NCBI GenBank assembly: GCA_017501865.1
Contig: JAFVWD010000113.1
Coordinates: forward strand, 1 to 15,294
Direction: 5' to 3'
Source of the DNA: Clostridia bacterium
Lineage (GTDB): Bacteria; Bacillota; Clostridia; Oscillospirales; Acutalibacteraceae
DNA: 15,294 nt
Both the position numbers and the translations under genes were made by a program. A model generated the notes under the pieces. It did no database searches and had not been told where the DNA came from. It was given only the letters and a program-made list of their open reading frames with translations. Shown here one piece after another: positions 5,469 through 12,560 of the stretch. Positions within the stretch are counted from its first letter, which is position 1. Each line of letters starts with the position of its first letter.

Positions 5469-7847
5469 ATGTATCAAGTTATAAAAAGAGACGGAAAGAT
5501 TTCGGGTTTTGATATTATCAAAATCACAGATGCTATTAAGAAAGCATTTGAAGCATGTGAAAAACAGTACAACGACAACATAATCGATTTTCTTGCTTTA
5601 AAGGTAACAGCAAACTTTGAGCCGAAAATCAGCAACAACCTCGTTGCGGTTGAAGATGTTCAGGACAGTGTTGAGTCTGTTCTTGTTCAGGCAGGTTATG
5701 CAGATGTTGCTAAAGCATATATTCTTTACAGAAAGCAACGCGAAAAAATACGTAATATGAAATCAACAATTCTTGACTATAAAGATCTTGTTGACAGCTA
5801 TGTTAAGGTTACTGACTGGCGCGTTAAAGAAAATTCAACAGTTACTTACTCTGTTGGTGGTCTTATACTTTCAAACTCAGGTGCTATAACAGCTAACTAT
5901 TGGCTTTCAGAGATTTATGATGAAGAAATTGCAGGGGCACACCGTAACGGTGATGTTCACATTCACGACCTTTCTATGCTCACAGGTTACTGTGCAGGTT
6001 GGTCACTTAAGCAGCTTATAAAAGAAGGCTTAGGCGGTGTTCCGGGTAAAATTACTTCCGCACCTGCAAGTCACCTTGCAACTCTTTGCAACCAGATGGT
6101 TAACTTCTTAGGTATTATGCAGAATGAATGGGCAGGTGCTCAGGCTTTCTCTTCATTTGATACTTACTTAGCACCATTTGTAAAGGTTGATAATCTCGAT
6201 TACAAGCAAGTTAAAAAATGCATTGAATCATTTATTTTCGGTGTAAATACACCTTCTCGTTGGGGTACACAGGCACCTTTCTCAAACATAACATTAGACT
6301 GGACAGTTCCTGCTGACCTTAAAGATATGCCTGCTATTGTCGGCGGTAAAGAGTTAGACTTTACTTACGGTGATTGTAAGAAAGAAATGGATATGGTTAA
6401 CAAAGCTTTCATTGAGGTTATGATTGAAGGCGATGCTCACGGCAGAGGATTCCAGTACCCTATTCCGACATATTCAATTACACGTGATTTTGACTGGTCA
6501 GAGACAGAGAATAACAAGCTTCTCTTTGAAATGACAGCAAAATACGGTACTCCGTATTTCTCAAACTACGTTAACTCAGATATGGAGCCGAGTGATGTTC
6601 GTTCAATGTGCTGCAGACTCCGCCTTGACCTTCGTGAATTAAGAAAGAAGAGCGGTGGCTTCTTCGGTAGCGGTGAAAGCACAGGTTCCGTTGGTGTTGT
6701 TACAATCAATCTCCCGAGAATTGCTTACCTTGCAGAAGATGTTGAAGATTTCTACAAGAGACTTGACAAGCTTATGGATTTGTCTGCTCGTTCACTTAAA
6801 ATAAAGAGAACAATTATAACAAAGCTTCTTGATGAAGGTCTTTATCCTTATACAAAACGTTATTTAGGAACATTTAATAACCACTTCTCAACAATAGGTC
6901 TTATTGGTATGAATGAGGTTGGTCTTAATGCTAAATGGCTCCGTAAGGATATGACACACAAAGAGACTCAGGAATTTGCAAAAGATGTTCTTAACCATAT
7001 GAGAGAAAGACTTTCTGACTATCAGGAGGAATACGGTGACCTTTATAACCTTGAAGCAACTCCGGCAGAAAGTACAACATACCGTTTTGCAAAGCACGAC
7101 AAGCAAAGATATCCATCAATCATCACAGCAAATGAAAACGGTACTCCGTATTACACAAACTCATCTCACTTACCTGTTGGTTACACAGCAGATATTTTCG
7201 AAGCACTTGATGCACAGGATGAACTTCATACACTTTACACATCAGGTACAGTATTCCACGCATTTTTGGGTGAAAAGCTTCCTGACTGGAAAGCAGCAGC
7301 AAATCTTGTAAGAAAAATTGCAGATAACTACAGACTTCCGTATTACTCAATTTCACCAACATATACAGTATGCTGCAACCACGGATATATTCCGGGAGAG
7401 GTTTATACATGCCCTGATTGTGGTGAAGCAACAGAGGTTTACAGCCGTATTACAGGTTACTACCGTCCTGTACAGAACTTCAATGATGGTAAAGCACAGG
7501 AATTTAAGGACAGAAGAGTTTACGATATTATTCACTCAAGCTATGAAAAGGCAGAAAGAACAGTTGACCATGCTCACTGCTGTCCTGAAGAAAAGAAAAC
7601 ACAGGTATCAGTAGCAGATGCAACATTAACACTTTTTGCAACAAAAACTTGTCCTAAGTGTAAAATTGCTGCTCAGCTTCTTGAGCAAAAAGGTATTTCA
7701 TATGAAAAACTTTTTGTTGAAGATAATGTTGAACTTGCTAAAAAGCTTGGCTTAAAGCAAGCACCTTCACTTGTAATTTATAATGGTGATGAAGCAACTG
7801 TTATTTCTGATTTACCGGCTGTTAAAGAGTTTATTGAAAATATGTAA
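5469..7847 (+). CDS. nrdD: Anaerobic (class III) ribonucleoside-triphosphate reductase fused to a C-terminal redoxin
   Basis: A 792-residue enzyme that reduces ribonucleotides to deoxynucleotides by glycyl-radical chemistry. Residues 1-95 are an ATP-cone allosteric domain (MYQVIKRDGK). Active-site candidates are C174 (GYCAGW) and the adjacent C381-C382 (MCCRLRLD). A zinc site is formed by C635, H638, C648 and C651. The glycyl radical is G663 in SRITGYYRPVQNFNDGK. Unusually, residues about 716-792 form a glutaredoxin/NrdH-like domain with a CPKC dithiol (C728/C731) and cis-proline P766 (QAPS). This makes the protein about 80 residues longer than E. coli NrdD. A linker HAHCC (701-705) holds a vicinal cysteine pair. 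The fused redoxin suggests a thiol-dependent (NrdD2-like) rather than formate-dependent enzyme. The start is ATG 5469, with AAGGAG nine bases upstream; an in-frame ATG at 5442 lies at or before the predicted transcript start. Confidence 0.96.
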   Translation: MYQVIKRDGKISGFDIIKITDAIKKAFEACEKQYNDNIIDFLALKVTANFEPKISNNLVAVEDVQDSVESVLVQAGYADVAKAYILYRKQREKIRNMKSTILDYKDLVDSYVKVTDWRVKENSTVTYSVGGLILSNSGAITANYWLSEIYDEEIAGAHRNGDVHIHDLSMLTGYCAGWSLKQLIKEGLGGVPGKITSAPASHLATLCNQMVNFLGIMQNEWAGAQAFSSFDTYLAPFVKVDNLDYKQVKKCIESFIFGVNTPSRWGTQAPFSNITLDWTVPADLKDMPAIVGGKELDFTYGDCKKEMDMVNKAFIEVMIEGDAHGRGFQYPIPTYSITRDFDWSETENNKLLFEMTAKYGTPYFSNYVNSDMEPSDVRSMCCRLRLDLRELRKKSGGFFGSGESTGSVGVVTINLPRIAYLAEDVEDFYKRLDKLMDLSARSLKIKRTIITKLLDEGLYPYTKRYLGTFNNHFSTIGLIGMNEVGLNAKWLRKDMTHKETQEFAKDVLNHMRERLSDYQEEYGDLYNLEATPAESTTYRFAKHDKQRYPSIITANENGTPYYTNSSHLPVGYTADIFEALDAQDELHTLYTSGTVFHAFLGEKLPDWKAAANLVRKIADNYRLPYYSISPTYTVCCNHGYIPGEVYTCPDCGEATEVYSRITGYYRPVQNFNDGKAQEFKDRRVYDIIHSSYEKAERTVDHAHCCPEEKKTQVSVADATLTLFATKTCPKCKIAAQLLEQKGISYEKLFVEDNVELAKKLGLKQAPSLVIYNGDEATVISDLPAVKEFIENM

Positions 7848-7858
7848 TTTAATAAAAC

Positions 7859-7883
7859 GGGGGCTGTAAAACAGCCCCTTTTT
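7859..7883 (+). terminator. Terminator between nrdD and trxB
   Basis: GGGGCTGT and ACAGCCCC form a perfect 8-bp stem with a 3-base loop, followed by TTTTT (7879-7883). Only 19 bases separate it from the trxB start codon, too few for a new promoter. trxB therefore probably depends on read-through. Confidence 0.9.
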
Positions 7884-7902
7884 AGAACAAAGGATAATTA
7901 TT

Positions 7903-8808
7903 ATGAAAGATATAATCATAATCGGCGCGGGTCCTGCAGGGCTTACAGCGGCACTTTATGCATTAAGAGCAGGTAAAAGTGTTCTTGTTATTGAAAAAAG
8001 TACATTCGGCGGTCAGGTGACATTTTCACCTAAAATTGAAAATTATCCGGGAATACCTGAAATGACAGGTAATGAGTTTGCAGATAAGCTTCTTGACCAG
8101 GTTTTAAATATGGGTGCAGAAGTGGAAATGGAAAAGGTTACCGGAATTATAAATGAAGGAAGCAGAAAATTAGTTTTTGCAGGCGATAAAAAATATGAGG
8201 CAAAAGCTGTAATTATTGCAGTCGGTGTAAAACACAGACAGTTGAAGCTGGAAAAAGAAAACGAGCTTACAGGAAAGGGAATTTCTTACTGTGCGGTTTG
8301 TGACGGTGCTTTTTACAACGGGCAGACAGTCGGTGTTGTAGGCGGAGGAAACTCTGCATTACAAGAAGCTGTGCTTCTTTCAGATATTTGTGAAAAGGTT
8401 TACATTTTCCAGAATCTTTCTTATATGACAGGCGAAAAGAAGCTTATAGAAATTCTTGAAGCGAAGTCAAACGTAGAGTTTATGACAGATGTAGTTGTAA
8501 GCGAGTTAAAGGGTGACGAGGAATTAACGGGCGTAACCCTTAAAAACACAAACGGCAGTGAAAAAGAGGTTTCTTTAAACGGTCTTTTTGTTGCTATAGG
8601 TCTTGAACCGTCTAACTCAGATTTCAGCGGAATGGCTGTGCTTGACAGAAATGGTTATTTTGATTCTGATGAAATGTGTCTTACAAAAACAGAGGGTATT
8701 TACGTAGCAGGTGATTGCCGTAAAAAGAATATACGTCAGATAACAACCGCAACTGCAGATGGTGCTACAGCAGCCCTTGCTGCTTGCAGATATATTGATT
8801 CTCTTTAA
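7903..8808 (+). CDS. trxB: Thioredoxin reductase-like flavoprotein without the NADPH motif
   Basis: A 301-residue FAD-dependent disulfide reductase of the low-molecular-weight thioredoxin reductase fold. GAGPAG (8-13) and GDC (270-272) bind FAD, and C130/C133 (CAVCD) are the redox-active pair, CATC in most TrxB. The second nucleotide domain keeps GGGNSALQEA (147-156), with N for the usual D. The HRRxxxR motif that binds the NADPH 2'-phosphate is replaced by FQNLSYMTGEKKL (169-181). The enzyme may therefore use NADH, or ferredoxin as in the clostridial ferredoxin-dependent flavin thioredoxin reductases. Placed 55 bases after an NrdD carrying its own redoxin, it is the obvious candidate to reduce that domain. 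No separate thioredoxin gene is seen here. The start ATG has AAAGGA eight bases upstream. Reductase fold is certain; electron donor and substrate are inferred. Confidence 0.9.
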   Translation: MKDIIIIGAGPAGLTAALYALRAGKSVLVIEKSTFGGQVTFSPKIENYPGIPEMTGNEFADKLLDQVLNMGAEVEMEKVTGIINEGSRKLVFAGDKKYEAKAVIIAVGVKHRQLKLEKENELTGKGISYCAVCDGAFYNGQTVGVVGGGNSALQEAVLLSDICEKVYIFQNLSYMTGEKKLIEILEAKSNVEFMTDVVVSELKGDEELTGVTLKNTNGSEKEVSLNGLFVAIGLEPSNSDFSGMAVLDRNGYFDSDEMCLTKTEGIYVAGDCRKKNIRQITTATADGATAALAACRYIDSL

Positions 8809-8883
8809 AATAATGGTTGTATGAATTAGGAGAGAAAGGACTCCGGATTTGTATAATCTTAAATATATAAAAGCCAATACAAA

Positions 8884-8926
8884 ACAAAAACAACGGTAAG
8901 AAGCTTCTTGCCGTTGTTTTTGTTTG
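8884..8926 (+). terminator. Terminator after trxB
   Basis: ACAAAAACAACGG and CCGTTGTTTTTGT flank the palindrome AAGAAGCTTCTT, giving a long, nearly perfect stem with one T-G pair. A T-rich tract follows, and the A-rich left arm would give a T-tract on the minus strand too, so it may work both ways. Confidence 0.88.
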
Positions 8927-9015
8927 TTGCAAAAGAATACTTTATATGATAATATTATATTGTAGATTTAAAAAATCTATTTGGGAGAAATTTAATTAAA
9001 AAAGGGTGGATTATT

Positions 9016-9702
9016 ATGAAAAAGGACACAACAAAAAAATATGCGAAAATTGCAGGGTGGATCTTGCTGATCCCTAATGTGCTGGCTATTCCTACACACA
9101 TATTTAATACGATTATGCTCAATTCCGATATTGATCTGAGCATAACGATTAATTATTTTATAGTAGTTATTTTACAAATTTTGCTTGGCGCAGCTTTGAT
9201 TCGTTGTAAGAAAGATATGTTTCTGTTTGCGACATTCGGTGCAGAGGTTTTGAGAAGCTTGGTTTTTATGCTCATAAATATATCATCGGTTACTTTTTTA
9301 GGTGCTATGAGCTTTGTGGGCAATTTCTTGATTTTGTTGCTTATAGCAGTTAATTGCATTCCACGATTTTCATCTTATAAAGCAAAGGTAAATAAACTAT
9401 GGTTTTTACCAAGTGTACTTCTTCTGTCAGTTTCAATAATTGATTTTGGGAAGAAGTTACTCGAAAATATAGCAAACAGAATGGATATGGCGCAGTTACC
9501 GGGTGCTTCCGAAGAGGTAATGCAGTCAGTAACATGGGGTATAAGCATATCAAGCGGTGTAATAGGACTTTTACCGTACTTCTTAATGTGCTTCTGGTTC
9601 TATGAAAGCTACAAGAATGAAATAGCGGATAATAATGATGTACCGCAACCGGTATATACAACTGCAACGGAAATTACAGAGGTAAGTAAAGAAACAGAGT
9701 AA
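9016..9702 (+). CDS. Six-helix membrane protein of unknown function
   Basis: A 228-residue integral membrane protein that I do not recognise as a named family. Hydrophobic segments lie at about residues 12-34, 43-62, 67-88, 92-115, 128-145 and 173-196, consistent with six membrane helices. The N-terminus is short and basic (MKKDTTKKYAK). The last 30 residues are polar and acidic (ADNNDVPQPVYTTATEITEV) and probably cytoplasmic if the positive-inside rule holds. I see no transporter, kinase or protease motif. The ATG at 9016 is preceded by GGGTGG at a normal distance. It stands alone between the trxB terminator and a convergent terminator, so context gives no functional hint. A weak upstream promoter may be TTGCAA at 8927 with TAATAT at 8950. 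Confidence 0.8.
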   Translation: MKKDTTKKYAKIAGWILLIPNVLAIPTHIFNTIMLNSDIDLSITINYFIVVILQILLGAALIRCKKDMFLFATFGAEVLRSLVFMLINISSVTFLGAMSFVGNFLILLLIAVNCIPRFSSYKAKVNKLWFLPSVLLLSVSIIDFGKKLLENIANRMDMAQLPGASEEVMQSVTWGISISSGVIGLLPYFLMCFWFYESYKNEIADNNDVPQPVYTTATEITEVSKETE

Positions 9703-9712
9703 TAAAATTAAC

Positions 9713-9747
9713 GGGCTGTAAAAAACCAAAAACGTTTTTTACAGCCC
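9713..9747. terminator. Bidirectional terminator between convergent genes
   Basis: GGGCTGTAAAAAAC (9713-9726) pairs perfectly with GTTTTTTACAGCCC (9734-9747), a 14-bp stem with a 7-base loop. It lies between the membrane-protein stop at 9702 and the flavoprotein stop at 9753. The flanks are only moderately T-rich on either strand. Confidence 0.8.
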
Positions 9748-9752
9748 TGAAA

Positions 9753-11105
9753 TTATTTATTCATACGTTTTTTTGCATTCTCAAGTGCTTTTTGGTATGG
9801 CATTAACATACCTTCGTTCATTTTGTTCCCCATTTTAGATTTCATTTTTTCTGAGGAAAGCATACCACCGACTAAATACATAAGCATCATTCTTTTCCAT
9901 TGCTTCTGCGGAAAATCATATTGATTATGTGATTTATAAAATTTATGATCTGCTTTCATCATACCCTGCATAATCCATATTAAATCCCTGAAAACCTTCA
10001 TACCGCCAATGCCATAGAAATTACGGGGTAAAAGTAATTTCTTTTTCAAAGCATAGTCTAAAGCTTTTGCCAATTTGTCAATGCTTTCATTCGCATTTTC
10101 TTCGTTAGTGGCAATACCGCAAAGATAATTGTGGCCAACCTCTGCTCTTGCTTCAATAATAGTTTTCAGGTTTTCTTCAACACTCAGGTTACCGTTTACA
10201 ATGTATCCCACGGGCATACCTATGGTAACAGTTCTGTGTCCGTTACAAAATTGTCTGTCGTCATACATTTTAAAGCGGGCACCCATAGAGTGGTCTTTAA
10301 TTGTGAATGCATAAATAATAGAATTTGCTTTCTGAATATTGTTTCTTAAGAATTCGTCAAAATTATCCTTGTAAACGCATTTTCCGGAAACAGCACAGTT
10401 AAAGCAACCAAGACACCCACCCTTAAACGGATATTCACCTATGTTTACAATCCGTGTCCTTTCAGTACACCTTGCTCTGAAGCGAGTAATCATATTTTTC
10501 AAGGCTTCGTCATTTTCATCACAATCAGTAACAATAACAACATCGCCCGATTTTTCATCATCACACTCAATAACATCTGCCTTGTACAGCTCAGGTAATG
10601 AATTTAATTTTATTGCCTTTTCATATAAATCATTTTCTGTATTGAAAATAACAAAATCGAAAAAGTCCTCTGCTTCCTTCTGACCTTGCTCGGTTGATAA
10701 ATCATCCATATCAGCAGAAAGACCTTTAATATATTTAAGACCCAAATCAAAGCAGTTGTCTTTTATGTAGCGATGTGCAGTAATATCGTAAAAATGTTTT
10801 GAGGTAGAGATTTGTGTAGCATATTTTTGGCTTAAATCAAGCTTTTCTTTTTTTAAAAGTTCAATAAATCTGTGCAACTGACACGGTGCAACAAAAGTAT
10901 AGACAGGATAAGAAAAAATAATTAATTCCGCTTTTCTTATTTCTTCAGCAGCAGAAGAGAAATCCTTTTCAAGTGCTTTTATTTTCTGACCTACATCCAA
11001 CACCGAAAACTCGTGCTCAGGGTGTAAAATTTTCAGGTAATTTGTTGTTTGCAGTGTAATACTGTTCTGGCCTTTGGGACTTCCGTTCAAAACTAAAATA
11101 TTCAT
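9753..11105 (-). CDS. Tandem flavodoxin-fold oxidoreductase (NADPH-dependent FMN reductase / iron-sulfur flavoprotein-like)
   Basis: A 450-residue protein, about twice the normal family length, made of two flavodoxin-like halves. Half 1 (residues 1 to about 180) starts MNILVLNGSPKGQNS, an intact FMN-phosphate loop (8-15), followed by FSYPVYTFVAP (64-74). Half 2 (about 188 to 350) opens DVVIVTDCDENDEA, a degenerate loop. It carries GGCLGCFNCAVSGKC, with C231, C234, C237 and C243 spaced like the compact 4Fe-4S site of iron-sulfur flavoproteins, and DHSMGARFKMYDDR downstream. The last 100 residues are helical and basic-rich. It probably passes electrons through FMN to an unknown acceptor. The binding determinants look split between the halves. 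The ATG at 11105 has AGGTG upstream. It is monocistronic, with its own promoter. Confidence 0.85.
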   Translation of the reverse strand: MNILVLNGSPKGQNSITLQTTNYLKILHPEHEFSVLDVGQKIKALEKDFSSAAEEIRKAELIIFSYPVYTFVAPCQLHRFIELLKKEKLDLSQKYATQISTSKHFYDITAHRYIKDNCFDLGLKYIKGLSADMDDLSTEQGQKEAEDFFDFVIFNTENDLYEKAIKLNSLPELYKADVIECDDEKSGDVVIVTDCDENDEALKNMITRFRARCTERTRIVNIGEYPFKGGCLGCFNCAVSGKCVYKDNFDEFLRNNIQKANSIIYAFTIKDHSMGARFKMYDDRQFCNGHRTVTIGMPVGYIVNGNLSVEENLKTIIEARAEVGHNYLCGIATNEENANESIDKLAKALDYALKKKLLLPRNFYGIGGMKVFRDLIWIMQGMMKADHKFYKSHNQYDFPQKQWKRMMLMYLVGGMLSSEKMKSKMGNKMNEGMLMPYQKALENAKKRMNK

Positions 11106-11133
11106 AATAACACCTACCGCATAATTTATAATG

Positions 11134-11162
11134 ATTGTAGCATAATCGGCAGATGAAGTAAA
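11134..11162 (-). promoter_or_regulatory. Promoter of the tandem flavoprotein gene
   Basis: On the minus strand TTTACT (11157-11162) and TACAAT (11134-11139) have a 17-base spacer, placing the start near 11127, about 20 bases before the ATG. The -35 match is modest (4 of 6). Confidence 0.5.
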
Positions 11163-11270
11163 GAGAAGAGACTAAAAATAGACGGAAGGGGACGTAAAAA
11201 AGCGCAGCCGTATAGAAACCATTAAAATACAGAAAAACTGAAATTGATGAAAAAAATATGTTTTATACTA

Positions 11271-11358
11271 CGAACAAACTTCGCCACTCGACGTACCATT
11301 GTACGCCTTAGGGTAAGTAAAATACAGGCTATCGCCTTGATTTTGCTTAGTTTGTCCG
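11271..11358. repeat. Candidate structured extragenic element
   Basis: An 88-base segment closed by CGAACAAACT (11271-11280) and AGTTTGTCCG (11349-11358), complementary at nine of ten positions with a G-U pair on the minus strand. Inside are three hairpins: CGTAC/GTACG (11292-11296, 11301-11305), CTTA/TAAG (11307-11310, 11314-11317), and AGTAAAAT..AGGC/GCCT..ATTTTGCT (11316-11347). It sits in the 308-base gap between two minus-strand genes, with no open frame. It may be a dispersed extragenic repeat, a small RNA, or part of the terminator of the upstream dehydrogenase gene. In the rest of the gap (11163-11270, 11359-11413) I see nothing I can support. Confidence 0.5.
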
Positions 11359-11413
11359 TTCTGCATTTTCCCCTGTTCCTAACAAAGGAGCTGCAAAATT
11401 AACAGAATATTTT

Positions 11414-12424
11414 TCAGAAGGTATAATCAGGCTTTACAATTTTTCCTGTTTTTGCAGATTCAACAATTGCAAGACAAACTTCAACCGTTTTAGCTCCTTC
11501 AAGAGCATCTGTAAGAACATTTTTGTCATTAAGTATTGCATCAGCAAAAACGGCAAATTCTTTTACTGCGTTGTGGTTATTTACCTCAACTTCAATTGTC
11601 TGAGGATCCTGGGTAATACCTTCTTCATCAGTAGTGAAAAGAGTCATGGAAGGAGAGGTGTTATCGCAAATAAGTGTACCCTTTGTGCCGTAGATTACTG
11701 TGCGCATAGTGTAGTCTCTTTTACAACCTGTTGAAACAAAAACCTTACCTGCAAGGTTTTCATCAAATTTCATAATTGCAATTGTTGCATCATCATAAGT
11801 AACATGAGGCAAAAGCTTATGAGTACCGTAAGCAAAAACCTCCTGAGGGTCGCCTGCCAGCCATCTTAATAAGTCAATTGCATGACAGCCTCCGCCTATA
11901 ACACCATGACGTTTCGGGTCGCATCTCCATGGCTCCTGAATCAACATATAATCGTGAGCATATTCAGACTCAACAAAGTATAATTCACCAAGCGTACCGG
12001 CTTCTATGATTTCTTTAGCCTTTTCAAAAGCAGGAGTAAATCGGCAAATCTGACCAACCATAAATTTCTTACCGCATTCATTTGCAACCTTTACAATTTC
12101 TTCGATATCCTCTCTTGTTAAAGCAAGAGGCTTTTCGCAAAGAACATGCTTACCTGAGCGGAGTAAATCGCAGGAAACCTGCTTGTGCTGTTGGTCGGGA
12201 ATAGCAACAGTAACTACATCTATCTCGTTGTTGTTTACAATGTCCATATAGTCAGTTGTCCATTTTTCTTCGGGGATGTTATATCTTTCACCTGCAAAGC
12301 GAAGATTTTCCTCGTTGCTGTCACATATTACTGCTATTTCTGCATCCTTACAGTCCAATGCACCTTCAACATGACACATTCCGAACTTCATACCGATATT
12401 TGCAACTCTTAATTTTTTTGACAT
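11414..12424 (-). CDS. Gfo/Idh/MocA-family dehydrogenase
   Basis: A 336-residue NAD(P)-dependent oxidoreductase of the glucose-fructose oxidoreductase/inositol dehydrogenase family, normal in length. Members oxidise or reduce sugars, inositols and similar polyols. The N-terminal Rossmann half has CEKPLAL, with catalytic-type K98; the second half has GGGCHAIDLLRWLAGD with H181 and D184. The nucleotide loop is odd: VANIGMKFGMCH lacks the second glycine of GxGxxG/A. The substrate cannot be predicted. The ATG at 12424 has AAGGAG nine bases upstream. It is divergent from an AraC regulator, which suggests control of this gene by the sugar or signal that the regulator senses. A second family member lies 1.1 kb away on the same strand but in another operon. 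Confidence 0.92.
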   Translation of the reverse strand: MSKKLRVANIGMKFGMCHVEGALDCKDAEIAVICDSNEENLRFAGERYNIPEEKWTTDYMDIVNNNEIDVVTVAIPDQQHKQVSCDLLRSGKHVLCEKPLALTREDIEEIVKVANECGKKFMVGQICRFTPAFEKAKEIIEAGTLGELYFVESEYAHDYMLIQEPWRCDPKRHGVIGGGCHAIDLLRWLAGDPQEVFAYGTHKLLPHVTYDDATIAIMKFDENLAGKVFVSTGCKRDYTMRTVIYGTKGTLICDNTSPSMTLFTTDEEGITQDPQTIEVEVNNHNAVKEFAVFADAILNDKNVLTDALEGAKTVEVCLAIVESAKTGKIVKPDYTF

Positions 12425-12457
12425 AACAAATTCTCCTTGTATTCATTTTGTTTTAAA

Positions 12458-12471
12458 TATTGATGTCAATA
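12458..12471. promoter_or_regulatory. Palindrome over the araC-type gene -35 element
   Basis: TATTGA-TG-TCAATA is a perfect 6-bp-arm palindrome overlapping the plus-strand -35 hexamer at 12460-12465. It lies in the shared divergent regulatory region, so it could be an operator. No ligand or regulator can be assigned. Confidence 0.35.
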
Positions 12472-12488
12472 ATTTATTATGGTATAAT
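12460..12488 (+). promoter_or_regulatory. Promoter of the AraC-type regulator
   Basis: TTGATG (12460-12465), a 17-base spacer and a perfect TATAAT (12483-12488). The start would be near 12495, about 66 bases before the chosen GTG. It overlaps the minus-strand promoter at the -10 elements. Confidence 0.6.
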
Positions 12489-12515
12489 TTTATTTGATTT
12501 TACTTGGTTTTTCAA
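12487..12515 (-). promoter_or_regulatory. Promoter of the Gfo/Idh/MocA dehydrogenase
   Basis: On the minus strand TTGAAA (12510-12515), a 17-base spacer and TAAAAT (12487-12492). The start would be near 12480, giving a leader of about 56 bases. Confidence 0.65.
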
Positions 12516-12560
12516 GATGTATTTGTGTGAATATATCTTCAATTTGTTGGAGTGGTATGT

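Noticed and set aside
7036..7614. Overlapping plus and minus open frames inside nrdD
   Set aside because: They lie wholly within a conserved enzyme gene, have low-complexity compositions and no initiation signals.
12552..12560. GTG at 12552 as start of the AraC-type regulator
   Set aside because: It overlaps the GGAG ribosome binding site that serves the in-frame GTG at 12561.
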